Shown here in pieces: positions 10,788 through 21,369 of a stretch of DNA of 64,000 nucleotides. The translations under genes were made by a program, and so were the position numbers. Under the pieces are notes generated by a model. It saw only the letters and a program-made list of their open reading frames with translations. It was not told the origin of the DNA and did no database searches. Within the stretch, counting starts at the first letter, position 1, and each line of letters begins with the position of its first letter. Source of the stretch: Glaciecola nitratireducens FR1064 (GTDB lineage: Bacteria > Pseudomonadota > Gammaproteobacteria > Enterobacterales > Alteromonadaceae); assembly GCF_000226565.1 (NCBI RefSeq), contig NC_016041.1, positions 2,976,001 through 3,040,000 of the forward strand, given 5' to 3'.

Positions 10788-12075
10788 TATCAGCAGCCTC
10801 TTCGGTAACCTGAGATTTTTTTTGTTCCGCCTTTCTGCTGCTGCCTTTCTTATTCGTTCTTTTGCTACCGCCACGCTTGAGTGCCTGCACACCATCAACT
10901 CTTAATTCGAAGTCGATGCGCAACAAAATGGCAACCGCAACTGACATTACAATGAGTGAAGAACCGCCGTAACTGACAAGCGGCAAGGTTAAACCTTTAG
11001 TTGGTAAGATACCTGTACTTGCCCCTACATTAACGGCAGTTTGGAAACTGAACCAGATTCCAATACCGTAAGCTAAAAACCCATCGAAAGGACGTTCTTG
11101 CGCCATCGCCCGATTGCCAATACGAAGCGCGATGGCAACCATGGAAAGGATCAATATCAACACGACTAACACGCCGATGTAACCGAGCTCTTCGGCCAAT
11201 ATTGCCATGATAAAGTCGGTATGGGCTTCGGGCAAAAACTCGAGTTTTTGCAGGCTATTCCCTAAACCTTGACCAAACCAAGAACCTCGACCGTAAGCCA
11301 TTAATGACTGAGTCAACTGATAACCAGAACCAAATGGATCGGCCCAAGGATCGAGAAATGCAGTCACACGTTTAACTCTGTAGGGTTCAAAAAGTATGAG
11401 AGCAACAACCGCTAAAACGCCGGTAAAAACTAGACCAAAGAACTGCCATAATTTAGCACCAGCCAAAAACAATAAACCGATGGTAGTGGCAAACATAACA
11501 ATAACCGTGCCCAAATCTGGTTGATTCAGCAATAGCACTGCGAGTAAGAAAAAGACGGCTAATGGCTTAACAAATCCCTTAAAATTTTCAGTAATTTCTT
11601 CGTATCTTCTCACCAAGTAGCCAGCTAAATAACAAAAGAAAAACAGCTTAGCGGGTTCAGCGGCCTGTATCGTAATTGGACCAATGACAATCCATCGTGT
11701 GCTGCCATTCACGGTGCGGCCAATGATAAGCACGGCAACTAATAAAACGATGGCGAATAAAAGTAGATACGGGTTGGCAACCCGCCAGAAGTTCATCGGC
11801 AGATTCAGTACGATCATAGCAGCGATGATTGCAATACCAATATAGATGGCGTGGCGAATAGCGAAGTAAAATGGATTGCCATGCAGCCTCTCAGCAATCG
11901 GCATTGAGGCCGAGGTGACAATCACAAAACCAATAGCAAACAATGTTAATGCGATTAACACCAAAACAAGATCGTACGGACGATTTTGATTAATATCGCT
12001 ATCAGCTAAGCTTTCATGCCTTGCAGCAAAAAGGGCAGACAATCTAGTGCTCGCTTGCATATTGGTATTCGCCAT
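10780..12075 (-). CDS. ftsW: Septal peptidoglycan polymerase FtsW (SEDS family)
   Basis: FtsW is the SEDS-family glycosyltransferase that polymerises lipid II at the septum with FtsI. The 431 residues contain about ten hydrophobic membrane segments. SEDS features include [10 protein letters not shown] near the second segment, the large loop with [17 protein letters not shown], and [13 protein letters not shown] near the end. The tail is Lys and Ser rich and cytoplasmic. Its ATG overlaps the murD stop by one base (TAATG), a sign of coupled translation. Confidence 0.96.
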   Translation of the reverse strand: MANTNMQASTRLSALFAARHESLADSDINQNRPYDLVLVLIALTLFAIGFVIVTSASMPIAERLHGNPFYFAIRHAIYIGIAIIAAMIVLNLPMNFWRVANPYLLLFAIVLLVAVLIIGRTVNGSTRWIVIGPITIQAAEPAKLFFFCYLAGYLVRRYEEITENFKGFVKPLAVFFLLAVLLLNQPDLGTVIVMFATTIGLLFLAGAKLWQFFGLVFTGVLAVVALILFEPYRVKRVTAFLDPWADPFGSGYQLTQSLMAYGRGSWFGQGLGNSLQKLEFLPEAHTDFIMAILAEELGYIGVLVVLILILSMVAIALRIGNRAMAQERPFDGFLAYGIGIWFSFQTAVNVGASTGILPTKGLTLPLVSYGGSSLIVMSVAVAILLRIDFELRVDGVQALKRGGSKRTNKKGSSRKAEQKKSQVTEEAADNV

Positions 12076-13514
12076 TATGCCACCTGCTCTTTCACTGCAT
12101 TCACAAAAACATCGCCTCTTTCTTGATAGTTGCTAAACATATCAAGGCTCGCGCATGCTGGGGAAAGCAGAACGACGGCGTTTTCATAATCCGCTTTTTG
12201 CAACAGCGAAATTGCTGTTGATACGGCTTGCTGAAGATCACGAACGCGAATGGCTTTAGGTACAAGCTGGATGAACTTTTGCGCATCTTTGCCCAATACG
12301 ATGAGGTGTTTAACTTGAGTATCGATCAATTCTTTCAGTGGCAATAAGTCAACACCCTTTGCGTCGCCGCCGGCAATAAGCACGAGATAATCATCAGAAT
12401 TTTTAAAGCAGGCTAAAGCAGCTTGGCAGGCGCCAACGTTCGTTGCCTTCGAATCATTGATCCACGAAATGTTTGACACTTTATCGCCATCAATTTTGTT
12501 CGACGCATGGATAGTTTGAAAACGATGCGGCAAACCTTGATAAGCACAAATGGCTTCAATAGTTAGCTTTCTATCGAGCATCAGTTGATCGCATATAGCG
12601 AGCACGATCATGGCGTTAATATAATTATGAGCACCTTTTAGCTGCAGGTCAGACAGCATAAACAAGCTTACACCGTTAAATTGAACAAAAGGCTCAGATG
12701 TTTTTTGATCTTTGCTAATTGAATAACCTGTGTCTGTGCTTTTTAAACCAACTTCAGCGCATATTCGCTTTGTTTTTTGCCGAGTTTCTTGGTCGCTGTT
12801 GACGGTGTTGTTTCCAACATGACTTTCAGGATAACTAAGCACCTCATCTCGACATGCAATTATATTTTTGCTCATACTGAAAATGCGTTGTTTAGCTAAT
12901 TTGTATGCATCAAAACTACCGTGACGATCTAAATGATCTTCAGTAATATTCAGAATAGTCGCAAATTCAAGCCGCAGTGATTCAGTCATTTCTAACTGAT
13001 AGCTTGATAGTTCCAACACCACGATATCTAGTGGTTTTACTCTGCTCGCTTCTTCTAACAATAGGTCAATTGCGCATTTGCCATAGTTTCCTGCCAGTTC
13101 AACCTGTAAACCTGCATGGGTAAGCACTTTGCCCAACATGTCTGTTACCGTAGTTTTACCATTTGAACCTGTAATGCCAATTAACGGTGTTTTATTAAAC
13201 CAAGCGAATAGTTCGATGTCACCGATGAGAGTACCGCCTTGTTGACGATATTGTTGAAAGCAAGGCTGATGCGGATTAACGCCAGGGCTGACAACCACAA
13301 TTGAAAATTCAGATAAGGACATTGAAGGCTCAAAAACAGCGGCACTAACATTTTTCTCGTCAATCAGCTCTTCGTCGACCTTAGCTTGAATATTTATATC
13401 GCGGTCAAGCACACATACTTTTGCCTCTTGAGAAAGCAAAAACCGGACACATGCGCGCCCGGTAATACCATAGCCTATAACGGCAATTGATTGATGTGCC
13501 AAATCCCTATTCAT
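12075..13514 (-). CDS. murD: UDP-N-acetylmuramoyl-L-alanine--D-glutamate ligase MurD
   Basis: MurD adds D-Glu to UDP-MurNAc-L-Ala. The 479 residues (E. coli 438) start with a Rossmann-like UDP-binding domain ([18 protein letters not shown]). The ATP loop [15 protein letters not shown] and the Mur ligase C-terminal domain follow, with INDSKATN and GGDAKGVD. The extra length comes partly from a polar insertion around residues 225-260 with Lys, Thr and Asp. It abuts mraY with no gap and overlaps ftsW by one base. Confidence 0.95.
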   Translation of the reverse strand: MNRDLAHQSIAVIGYGITGRACVRFLLSQEAKVCVLDRDINIQAKVDEELIDEKNVSAAVFEPSMSLSEFSIVVVSPGVNPHQPCFQQYRQQGGTLIGDIELFAWFNKTPLIGITGSNGKTTVTDMLGKVLTHAGLQVELAGNYGKCAIDLLLEEASRVKPLDIVVLELSSYQLEMTESLRLEFATILNITEDHLDRHGSFDAYKLAKQRIFSMSKNIIACRDEVLSYPESHVGNNTVNSDQETRQKTKRICAEVGLKSTDTGYSISKDQKTSEPFVQFNGVSLFMLSDLQLKGAHNYINAMIVLAICDQLMLDRKLTIEAICAYQGLPHRFQTIHASNKIDGDKVSNISWINDSKATNVGACQAALACFKNSDDYLVLIAGGDAKGVDLLPLKELIDTQVKHLIVLGKDAQKFIQLVPKAIRVRDLQQAVSTAISLLQKADYENAVVLLSPACASLDMFSNYQERGDVFVNAVKEQVA

Positions 13515-14603
13515 TTATCTCAGCTTCAAAGTTGCCAGTCCAATCAGGACTAAAATTAATGAAATAATCCAAAACCGCACAATCACGCGAGGTTCCGGCC
13601 AGCCTTTTAATTCGTAGTGATGATGTATTGGTGCCATTCTAAAAATACGTTTGCCCCGCATTTTAAAAGATCCAACTTGCAGTATCACAGAAAGTGCTTC
13701 AACGACGAAAACGCCTCCCATGACAATAAACACGATTTCTTGACGTACTAAAATGGCTAATAATCCGAGTGTTGCGCCTAAAGAGAGTGAACCAACGTCG
13801 CCCATAAAAACTTGGGCTGGATAAGTGTTGAACCATAAAAATCCGAGGCCCGCGCCGACGATTGCCGTGCACACAATCACCAACTCGCTGGTCATAGGTA
13901 TAAACGGAATATTGAGATAGGCTGAAAAGTTAATGTTTCCGGTGACATAAGCGAAAATAGCAAATGCACCCGCAACTAAAATGATAGGAACAATAGCTAA
14001 TCCATCCAGCCCATCGGTCAAGTTCACCGCGTTACTGGTGCCAACTAAAGCAAAGTAGGCAATAACCATGTAAAACACACCGAGTTGTGGCATCACTTCT
14101 TTGAAAAACGGAACTATTAATGCAGTTTCTGCAGCAATTTGAGGGTTAGCCGTGTAGTACAAAAATGCTGAAACGACGACAGCGATCACCGACTGCCAAA
14201 AATACTTCCAGCGCGCAATTAAGCCTTTAGGATCTTTACGTACTACTTTTCGGTAGTCGTCAACAAAACCCACTAAGCCATACGCGACGATAACAACGAG
14301 CGTTACAACAACATATTTATTGGTTAGGTCTGCCCATAAAAGAACGCTAATTAATATAGCAGCTAAAATAAGCAAGCCCCCCATTGTGGGAGTGCCTGCT
14401 TTTGACAAGTGACTTTGTGGTCCATCATCACGCACAGTTTGTCCAATCTGCATCGTTTGCAACCAGCGGATCATCTTTGGACCAATGAGAATAGCGATTA
14501 ACAAGGCGGTTAACGTGCTCAAAATAGCACGCAGGGTTAAGTATTGTACGACGTTAAATCCGGCATCGAACTTTGATAGCCACTCGGCTAGCCAAATTAA
14601 CAT
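13515..14603 (-). CDS. mraY: Phospho-N-acetylmuramoyl-pentapeptide transferase MraY
   Basis: MraY transfers phospho-MurNAc-pentapeptide to undecaprenyl phosphate, forming lipid I. The 362 residues match E. coli (360) and span about ten membrane helices. Conserved catalytic motifs are visible: [10 protein letters not shown], the aspartate pair in [21 protein letters not shown] and the HHHYELKG histidine cluster near the C terminus. The start overlaps the murF stop by seven bases. Confidence 0.97.
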   Translation of the reverse strand: MLIWLAEWLSKFDAGFNVVQYLTLRAILSTLTALLIAILIGPKMIRWLQTMQIGQTVRDDGPQSHLSKAGTPTMGGLLILAAILISVLLWADLTNKYVVVTLVVIVAYGLVGFVDDYRKVVRKDPKGLIARWKYFWQSVIAVVVSAFLYYTANPQIAAETALIVPFFKEVMPQLGVFYMVIAYFALVGTSNAVNLTDGLDGLAIVPIILVAGAFAIFAYVTGNINFSAYLNIPFIPMTSELVIVCTAIVGAGLGFLWFNTYPAQVFMGDVGSLSLGATLGLLAILVRQEIVFIVMGGVFVVEALSVILQVGSFKMRGKRIFRMAPIHHHYELKGWPEPRVIVRFWIISLILVLIGLATLKLR

Positions 14604-16006
14604 GCTATACGCTCCCTACGCCTTTCGAACTTTCCCACAGGGCTTTCCTCGATTGCTTTTGCAACTAATTCCATTTTTGAACTTCTCGACCCTTTCACTA
14701 AGATACTGATGTCTCTCTGCTCACCAAATAAATTTTCATTTAGCATTGAAACAAGTGATTCTTTGTTGTCAAAGTGAAACCCATTTTCGTTAAAAACTTC
14801 GCTTGCGTAGTGACTTAAAACACCGATTGAATATATTGAAGTAATCCCTTTTGATTTGGCGTACTCACCCACTTGCTCGTGATAATAGCTTGCCTTATCA
14901 CCCAGTTCAGCCATGTCGCCAAGCACCAAAACACGGTTACCAGGAAAGGTTGCCAACAAATCAATGGCTGCATTTACTGACGCAACGTTTGCGTTGTAGG
15001 TGTCATCTAAAAGACGAACCTGGTTGGTCAACTGCTTCACATTTAATCGCCCGCCTACTTCGCGCATATTGAATAAACCGAGCTGCACTTCTTCTAAACT
15101 TGCGCCAACGCAAATAGACATTGCTGCTGCGAGCAAGGCGTTACCGACGTTATGCGTGCCGGGAATACTTAACCGTATTGCCGCTCTGCCAGCGGGACAA
15201 ACTAACTCAAACTCAGCACAGCCATCCATGCCCATAGCAATATCTTCAGCATGATAGTCGCCGTCTTCCGACTCTGGAGAGAATGTTAAACAATTCAAAT
15301 GCGAGGTTTTACCTTCCCAAAATGAATAAAACTGGCTGTCGCGATTGAGTATTGCCGTACCTGTTGTACCAAGCCCTTTGAAGATTTCACTCTTAGCTCT
15401 AGCCACACCAAACAAACTACCAAAGCCTTCAAGGTGTGATGCTGCTGCATTGACAATAGTCGCCACGTCAGGCTTAACCAAATTAGTGGTATAGGCAATT
15501 TCACCCAGATGGTTTGCGCCCATTTCAATCACGGCATATTCGTGCTGTTTTTCAAGTCGCAATAAGGTGAGGGGAACACCAATGTCGTTGTTATAATTAC
15601 CCTTAGTGAAAAGTACTTTACCCTTCACTGACAAAATAGATGCCACCATCTCTTTTACTGTTGTTTTACCACTACTGCCAGTAATACCAACGGTTTTAGG
15701 GTTAACTTCTTGCTTGACGGCGGCACCCAGTTTACCTAAAGCGATTTTGGTATCGTCAACTAATATCAACGGCAGTGGACAGTCAACAAGACGGTTAACA
15801 ATAACCGCTGCGGCACCTTTTTCGAGGGCTTTAAATAAGTGTTCGTGAGCATCGTGATTAGGACCCACCAGCGCGATGAACAAATCACCGGGCTCTAATG
15901 TTCGCGTATCCGTGCTAACGCCTTTAATTTGCAGTTCTTCGACGCTTTTTGTATTGAGGCTTCCCTCTACTTTTTCAGCAATCCAAGATAATGAAACGGA
16001 AATCAT
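14597..16006 (-). CDS. murF: UDP-MurNAc-tripeptide--D-Ala-D-Ala ligase MurF
   Basis: MurF adds the D-Ala-D-Ala dipeptide made by Ddl and completes the cytoplasmic pentapeptide precursor. The 469 residues show the N-terminal Mur ligase substrate domain ([18 protein letters not shown]), the ATP loop [14 protein letters not shown], the middle domain motif [12 protein letters not shown], and a C-terminal domain with DDTYNAN and [13 protein letters not shown] overlap with murE and a seven-base overlap with mraY fit a single operon. Confidence 0.96.
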   Translation of the reverse strand: MISVSLSWIAEKVEGSLNTKSVEELQIKGVSTDTRTLEPGDLFIALVGPNHDAHEHLFKALEKGAAAVIVNRLVDCPLPLILVDDTKIALGKLGAAVKQEVNPKTVGITGSSGKTTVKEMVASILSVKGKVLFTKGNYNNDIGVPLTLLRLEKQHEYAVIEMGANHLGEIAYTTNLVKPDVATIVNAAASHLEGFGSLFGVARAKSEIFKGLGTTGTAILNRDSQFYSFWEGKTSHLNCLTFSPESEDGDYHAEDIAMGMDGCAEFELVCPAGRAAIRLSIPGTHNVGNALLAAAMSICVGASLEEVQLGLFNMREVGGRLNVKQLTNQVRLLDDTYNANVASVNAAIDLLATFPGNRVLVLGDMAELGDKASYYHEQVGEYAKSKGITSIYSIGVLSHYASEVFNENGFHFDNKESLVSMLNENLFGEQRDISILVKGSRSSKMELVAKAIEESPVGKFERRRERIAC

Positions 16007-17583
16007 CCTCTTAACTCCATGGTTAATTGTTTAACATATTCCCTCTCATTGTAATATTCGCGTACTGAGTTCAATTCGAGGTATTCTTCATGGCCTTTTC
16101 CTGCAACCACAATCAAATCGTCAGAATGACTATTCAAATAAGCGTGCTTGATTGCAGAGGTTCTTTCTAAATCTATACTTAGTTTTGACTTTTTTGTTAT
16201 ACCTTGCTGGATATCAGCAATGATATCTTCAGGCAGTTCGCTGCGACTGTTGTCTTGCGTAAGAATTATTTTATCCGCCAAATCTTCAGCCACTTTGCCC
16301 ATTTGACTGCGTTTAGCGTTATCGCGATCGCCACCACAGCCAAAGATCACGATTAACTGTCCAATGACATGCTGACGCGCCGCCAATAGCGCCTGTTTAA
16401 GCGCATCTGGAGTATGTGCATAATCGACAATCATATTGCCATGCTTCGCCGACTCGAAGACTTCCATCCGTCCCGGTACACCGGCTAAGTGAGAAACGGC
16501 ATTAACTAGTTGCTCAAAACTACCGCCTTGCAGAAGCAGCGCGCTCAGTGCAGTCAGTAAATTAGCAATGTTAAATTGACCGATTAAAGGAAGAGAAACG
16601 GCTGCATTCCCCCAACTTGTTTCAAGTTCAAACTCACTTCCATTAGGCGTAAAACGAGGATTTAGCGCAATGCAGTAAGTAAAGTTTTGAGGATGCTTCG
16701 CATACAACTGAAGCAATGCTTCTGATGAAGGTTGCTCGACCGCACAAAGGCAAATAGTAGTGTCCCGGGGCGCTTCTTCAATCCAATGGTGACTTTCTTT
16801 ATCATCAGCATTTAAGACGACATATCGCACGCCGTCCTGTTTAAGTAAAAGACGTTTCGCCTGCGCATACTCTGCTAAGCTAGGATGATAATCTAGGTGA
16901 TCTTGGGTTAAATTGGTAAAGGCTGCGACCTCAGTTTTAAAGCTGCTGAGTCTTTTTTGATGCAGACCATGTGATGATGCTTCAATACAAAGACGTTTTC
17001 CTCCCCGGTGTGCAACTAAATGAGCTAAGTAATGCACTGAGGCAATATCTGGAGTGGTATTTATGGTGTCTGAAATTTTGACGGCAGCTTTTCCTTTGGC
17101 ATAAAAAGCAACACCCATAGTGCCTATTGTGCCAGCATCTTCACCACATGCTGCCGACAGCTGAGCGCAAATGTGGGCAACCGATGTTTTCCCGTTAGTG
17201 CCGGTAATGGCAACGCACTGTAGTTTGTTGGAAACATACTGATGGAAGGCACTGCATATTGAACCGATGTGTTTTTCTAGTTCATAAAAACGGACGATGA
17301 GTGCTTCCCCAACGCTCTCCTTTTCACCATGCTTTTCAGTATTGTCGGTATTAACGAGAATGAATTTGGCACCATTATCGAGCGCATTTTGAATGTATTT
17401 ATTGCCATTAACATGAGTGCCTTGATGCGCAATAAACATCGAAGCTTGATCCGCTTCGCGACTGTCCAATACAATATTGTCAATCTTAATATCTGCAATG
17501 TCAGTATCAGCAATTGAAATGTCAAAAATCGCCAGTACTGAGGCGATTGAACGAGTATGTAACTTATCTTCATTGGACGTCAT
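16003..17583 (-). CDS. murE: UDP-MurNAc-L-Ala-D-Glu--meso-diaminopimelate ligase MurE
   Basis: MurE adds the third residue of the stem peptide. I set the start at the ATG at 17583 (MTSNEDKLHTR), overlapping ftsI by 14 bases; a GTG two codons earlier is possible and longer starts lie deep in ftsI. The 526 residues (E. coli 495) hold DSREADQASMFIAHQG, the ATP loop AITGTNGKTSVAHI, and GCGGDRDNAKRSQMG. The meso-DAP signature DNSR is present in TQDNSRSE, so the substrate is meso-diaminopimelate, as expected for a Gram-negative. Confidence 0.95.
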   Translation of the reverse strand: MTSNEDKLHTRSIASVLAIFDISIADTDIADIKIDNIVLDSREADQASMFIAHQGTHVNGNKYIQNALDNGAKFILVNTDNTEKHGEKESVGEALIVRFYELEKHIGSICSAFHQYVSNKLQCVAITGTNGKTSVAHICAQLSAACGEDAGTIGTMGVAFYAKGKAAVKISDTINTTPDIASVHYLAHLVAHRGGKRLCIEASSHGLHQKRLSSFKTEVAAFTNLTQDHLDYHPSLAEYAQAKRLLLKQDGVRYVVLNADDKESHHWIEEAPRDTTICLCAVEQPSSEALLQLYAKHPQNFTYCIALNPRFTPNGSEFELETSWGNAAVSLPLIGQFNIANLLTALSALLLQGGSFEQLVNAVSHLAGVPGRMEVFESAKHGNMIVDYAHTPDALKQALLAARQHVIGQLIVIFGCGGDRDNAKRSQMGKVAEDLADKIILTQDNSRSELPEDIIADIQQGITKKSKLSIDLERTSAIKHAYLNSHSDDLIVVAGKGHEEYLELNSVREYYNEREYVKQLTMELRG

Positions 17584-19375
17584 GCTGACCCCCTCTGTGG
17601 ATACTCGCGGTCTTCGCGTTGTCGTCAGGCGGCACATTCAGCATTTGCAACGTACCCGACACTATCGCTGAAAACGTAGGTGCCGCTGTGTCGCCAGCGT
17701 GATATAAGTCGCCGCCTGGTTCGTTGATCAACACAACCACTGCTATCTGTGGATCAGAAACGGGGGCAATACCCGCGAAAATATTAACGTATTCTTCTCC
17801 GTATCCGCCAGCTACCGCCTTTCTGCTCGTTCCGGTTTTACCCGCAACACGATAACCAGGTACTCTTGCTTTTGTGCCAGAGCCACCTTCCTGCGTCACG
17901 CTTTCCATCATTTCCAATACAGCCATTGCATTTTCATGGCTAACGACGCGCTCTGGTAATTCTAATGCTGGCTCGTTCGACTTAATAATCGACAACGGTA
18001 CTTTTACTCCGCCGTTTGCGATAGTTGCATACATTCTGGCAAGCTGAGCCGTCGTGACCGAAATATTGTAGCCGAATGATAACGATGACAGCTCGTGCTC
18101 AGACCAACGGTTACGCTCGTGAAAAATCCCGTTTGATTCTCCCACCATGTTGGTGCCGGTATCGCTCATTAAGCCCATATTATAATAGGTATCCATGAGA
18201 AAGTTTTTGTCTACTGACAACGCCAACTTCGAGGTGCCCATGTTGCTAGATTTCTGAATAATTTCTGTAAGAGTAATTTTTCCATAGTTGCGCGGGTCCT
18301 CCACTCGGCTGCCGCCCAAACGCATCCAACCGGGTGATGTGTCAACAATAGAGTCTTTTTGAACCGTGCCATATTCCAATGCAGCTAGTACTGCAATTGG
18401 CTTTAGTGATGAACCGGGCTCAAAAGCATCCGTTATCGCTCTGTTGCGTAAGCGGTGATTTGATACTGTTGCACGGTCGTTTGGGTTATATGATGGCGTA
18501 TTCGCTAACGCGAGAATTTCACCCGTATGCACATCAACAATCACCACTGATGCCGACGCTGCTTTAAAGTAAAGTGTCGCTTCTTTAAGTTCGCGGTAAG
18601 CGAGCGCTTGAATGCGTTGATCAATAGTCAGCATTAAATCACCGGCTTTTTCACCGGCGTGCTGCTCAATAATTTCAACTTGACGGCCCTTTGCATCACG
18701 ACGAATTTTACGTTTATCGGGTGTGCCTGTTAACCAGTCGTTATACAGTTTCTCAATGCCTTCAATACCTTTGTCATCGACATTGGTAAAGCCGATGACA
18801 TGCGAAGAAACTTCTCCGGTCGGATAATACCGTTTAGATTCATTACGCAAATAGATACCGGGGATAGCCAACTCTTCAACAAAATTAGCCATTGCTGGCG
18901 TTACTTGGCGTTGAATATATACAAATCGGCGCTTCGGATTATCGACCTTGTCATAAAGACTTTGCACATCTCGACCTAACACTTCAGCCAGCGCTTGGAA
19001 TCGGCGAGTATCAAGTGACTGCGTTTCACCGGTATCGCTATCAAAGGCGTTGACTACTTTCGGATCGGCCCATATTGCTTTTGAAGGTACGCTTACAGCG
19101 AGCTGTTCGCCGTGTCTATCGGTTATCAAACCGCGGTAGCTGGGATTATCACGCACTCGAATAGTGCGATTATCGCCTTGTTGGATTAATAGATCGGGCT
19201 CTATTACCTGAATGAAAGCGGCTCTTGCGGCTAAACAAACAAAGACTAATATCACGCTAAACAAGATCGTGAGAAAACGCCATTGCATGAGCATAGGAGA
19301 CGTATTTTGTTTGGCTTGGCGGTCTTTGCTTGTTGCTCTTTTAGCAGATACACGCCGATTCGCGTTACCTGCCAT
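17570..19375 (-). CDS. ftsI: Septal transpeptidase FtsI (PBP3)
   Basis: FtsI is the class B penicillin-binding protein that cross-links septal peptidoglycan with FtsW. The 601 residues have a basic cytoplasmic tail, a membrane anchor at about 33-52, a pedestal domain and a transpeptidase domain. The catalytic SxxK is S322-K325 (EPGSSLKPIAVL), then the SxN motif in KSSNMGTSK and the KTG triad in VAGKTGTSRK. The start overlaps the ftsL end by 11 bases. Confidence 0.97.
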   Translation of the reverse strand: MAGNANRRVSAKRATSKDRQAKQNTSPMLMQWRFLTILFSVILVFVCLAARAAFIQVIEPDLLIQQGDNRTIRVRDNPSYRGLITDRHGEQLAVSVPSKAIWADPKVVNAFDSDTGETQSLDTRRFQALAEVLGRDVQSLYDKVDNPKRRFVYIQRQVTPAMANFVEELAIPGIYLRNESKRYYPTGEVSSHVIGFTNVDDKGIEGIEKLYNDWLTGTPDKRKIRRDAKGRQVEIIEQHAGEKAGDLMLTIDQRIQALAYRELKEATLYFKAASASVVIVDVHTGEILALANTPSYNPNDRATVSNHRLRNRAITDAFEPGSSLKPIAVLAALEYGTVQKDSIVDTSPGWMRLGGSRVEDPRNYGKITLTEIIQKSSNMGTSKLALSVDKNFLMDTYYNMGLMSDTGTNMVGESNGIFHERNRWSEHELSSLSFGYNISVTTAQLARMYATIANGGVKVPLSIIKSNEPALELPERVVSHENAMAVLEMMESVTQEGGSGTKARVPGYRVAGKTGTSRKAVAGGYGEEYVNIFAGIAPVSDPQIAVVVLINEPGGDLYHAGDTAAPTFSAIVSGTLQMLNVPPDDNAKTASIHRGGQHDVQ

Positions 19376-19697
19376 TCGGTTTCCCTCGCACCAATACCTC
19401 GTCTTCCGGACCCGGACGACGCATATTTAGGTTTTCACTCACTAGCTGCTCAATGCGGTTATGCTCAGTTAAGGCACTTTGTTCAATGATGAGGTGACGC
19501 CACTCAACATCTAACTCATCTTTTTCTTGAATTAAAGACTCATGCTGCATCGACAATTGACGATTGTGATGGGCACTCAATACCACACCTATTGCGGTTG
19601 CAATAACAGCAATGAACAAAATAACCTTTAACAAATTACGACCTAAATCAGAGGTAATAAGCAACAGCAAGTTGAAGTTGGTACTGGGCATGTTCAT
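19365..19697 (-). CDS. ftsL: Cell division protein FtsL
   Basis: FtsL is a small bitopic protein that forms the FtsQLB complex and helps activate FtsWI. The 110 residues have a short N-terminal tail, one membrane helix (about 20-40) and a periplasmic coiled-coil stretch (HNRQLSMQHESLIQEKDELD) ending in a basic tail. The sequence family is poorly conserved, so the call rests on size, topology and position between rsmH (four-base overlap) and ftsI (11-base overlap). Confidence 0.92.
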   Translation of the reverse strand: MNMPSTNFNLLLLITSDLGRNLLKVILFIAVIATAIGVVLSAHHNRQLSMQHESLIQEKDELDVEWRHLIIEQSALTEHNRIEQLVSENLNMRRPGPEDEVLVRGKPNGR

Positions 19698-20632
19698 AAT
19701 TTTTCCGCCACTCTAAGCACTGAACTGCGAGATCGCACGTTTTGCGCAATTTCTTCAGCGGAAGGTTTAACGGCTTTACCGATGGCTTTCACCACCTTGT
19801 CTGCATCAATCTCATGCTGCATTATTGGCATACCATGAGGAACATCTTTACCCTTGCTCATTGTTCTAATAAAGCGCTTTACCACTCTATCTTCAAGCGA
19901 ATGAAAACTGATGACCGCTAATCTACCGCCGCTCTTAAGTACTTTGACCGCACCTTCTAAGCCTTGGTTCAATTGATCTAGTTCACCGTTAATAAAAATC
20001 CTAACGCCTTGGAAACTTCGAGTAGCTGGATGCTTAAATTTATCCTTTACTGGCACCGCTTTATCAATAAGTTGAGCAAATTCAGACGTAGTTTCTAAGG
20101 GTTTAATGACTCTTTGTTCGAGAACGGCATGGGCAATTCGCTTGCCAAATTTTTCTTCGCCATAGGTTTTTAATACCATGGTGATTTCTTCAAGACTGGC
20201 TTTATTTAACCAATCGGCGGCACTGATACCGCTAGATCGGTCCATACGCATATCCAGTGGACCGTCTTTTTGAAAGCTGAAGCCGCGAGTGGCATCATCT
20301 AGCTGTGGGGACGACACCCCTATATCCATTAATACACCATCAATGTTGCACATCAGCTCAAGTTCGTTGACCACGTCTTCAATGTTTGAAAATGCGACGT
20401 GATGAATGCTGAATCTAGGGTCGTCGATAAAACGTTGAGCAGACATAATTGCAGTATCGTCACGATCCAATGCAATGAGCCTGCCTTTACTTGAAAGTTG
20501 TTTGAGAATTGCAGCGCTATGACCGCCGCGCCCGAACGTAGCATCAATATAAATGCCATCTGGCTTAATGTTTAAGCCAGCGATTGATTCATTGAGTAGT
20601 ACTGCGCGATGAACAAACGTGTCGGTTGTCAT
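19694..20632 (-). CDS. rsmH: 16S rRNA (cytosine(1402)-N(4))-methyltransferase RsmH
   Basis: RsmH (formerly MraW) methylates N4 of C1402 in the 16S rRNA decoding centre using SAM. The 312 residues match E. coli (313). The SAM motif [14 protein letters not shown] is near residue 30, followed by LIALDRDD, the [21 protein letters not shown] segment and [13 protein letters not shown]. The start overlaps mraZ by four bases (ATGA), which is conserved in many proteobacteria. Confidence 0.97.
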   Translation of the reverse strand: MTTDTFVHRAVLLNESIAGLNIKPDGIYIDATFGRGGHSAAILKQLSSKGRLIALDRDDTAIMSAQRFIDDPRFSIHHVAFSNIEDVVNELELMCNIDGVLMDIGVSSPQLDDATRGFSFQKDGPLDMRMDRSSGISAADWLNKASLEEITMVLKTYGEEKFGKRIAHAVLEQRVIKPLETTSEFAQLIDKAVPVKDKFKHPATRSFQGVRIFINGELDQLNQGLEGAVKVLKSGGRLAVISFHSLEDRVVKRFIRTMSKGKDVPHGMPIMQHEIDADKVVKAIGKAVKPSAEEIAQNVRSRSSVLRVAEKL

Positions 20633-21087
20633 AGTGAGAAATCCTGAAGACGTTCAGTAAGCTCAAATTGACCTTGCTTTTCGGTTTCGATGTCTTCAGA
20701 AATTTGTTTCTGCCAAACGTCCGCATCCCAAATCTCAAATTTATTGAGCTGGCCAACAAGCATGATTTGTTTGTCGAGAGCGGCATGTTGACGAAGTGTA
20801 GGAGCGAGTAATATACGCCCGCTTTTGTCCATTTCGCCTTCCATTGCATAGCCGAGTAACAGGCGTTGAAGACGACGTTCTTGTGGATTAGTACTAGAAA
20901 GCTTACTAAGTTTAAGCTCAATTTCCTCCCATTCGGGGAGGGGGTAAAGTAGCAAACAGTTTTGTGACGTATCGATAGTGCAGACCAGCTGTCCCTGGCA
21001 ATCATCCAACAGCGACTGACGATACCTTGTAGGTATCGTTAGCCGACCTTTGCTGTCCAGATTAATTGCGTTAGCGCCGCGGAACAT
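20629..21087 (-). CDS. mraZ: Transcriptional regulator MraZ
   Basis: MraZ is a DNA-binding protein that represses its own dcw operon promoter in E. coli. The 152 residues match the E. coli length. It has two SpoVT/AbrB-like half domains, each with a DxxxR motif: [13 protein letters not shown] near the N terminus and [13 protein letters not shown] in the second half. It is the first gene of the cluster. Candidate TGG-repeat operators lie 77-132 bases upstream of the start. Confidence 0.96.
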   Translation of the reverse strand: MFRGANAINLDSKGRLTIPTRYRQSLLDDCQGQLVCTIDTSQNCLLLYPLPEWEEIELKLSKLSSTNPQERRLQRLLLGYAMEGEMDKSGRILLAPTLRQHAALDKQIMLVGQLNKFEIWDADVWQKQISEDIETEKQGQFELTERLQDFSL

Positions 21088-21163
21088 TCCCCTAGCCTTT
21101 TATTATTATTAGTAGCTCATATTTTTATTATTTTTATTAAGCTGGTTGCACATTATCGAAAAA

Positions 21164-21219
21164 AACCATTTTTCGCCACTTTGACCCACTTTTGACAGTT
21201 TATGTACCATCATGCCCCA
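21164..21219 (-). promoter_or_regulatory. Candidate MraZ operator (TGG repeats at 10-base spacing)
   Basis: On the minus strand three units TGGGT, TGGCG and TGGTT are each separated by exactly five bases (21188-21164). Two more, TGGGG and TGGTA, sit with the same spacing at 21219-21205. MraZ of E. coli binds TGGGN repeats separated by five bases, so the pattern and position match. Binding here is inferred. Confidence 0.7.
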
Positions 21220-21226
21220 CTGTCAA
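21200..21226 (-). promoter_or_regulatory. Predicted sigma-70 promoter of mraZ/dcw operon
   Basis: A perfect -35 TTGACA (minus strand, 21226-21221) is followed by a weak -10 (CATAAA at 16 bases or TAAACT at 18 bases), placing a start near 21195. The upstream pair of TGG repeats overlaps the spacer; the three-unit array lies just after the predicted start. Confidence 0.55.
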
Positions 21227-21307
21227 GCACATTTGCATCAAAGTTGGTAAATAGTTACAACCCTGAACTGTACATAAACACAGGCTTTGCATAAATTTAA
21301 GATATAA

Positions 21308-21331
21308 AAAAACCACCCGAAGGTGGTTTTT
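21308..21331 (-). terminator. Rho-independent terminator after the SapC-family gene
   Basis: The hairpin has arms AAAAACCACC and GGTGGTTTTT with a four-base loop. On the minus strand it is followed by a run of T. It lies about 40 bases after the stop of the 21370-22140 gene and upstream of the mraZ promoter, isolating the dcw operon. Confidence 0.85.
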
Positions 21332-21369
21332 ACGTTAGTTTTTAGCTGCTTATATTTTAAGCGCTTAAC

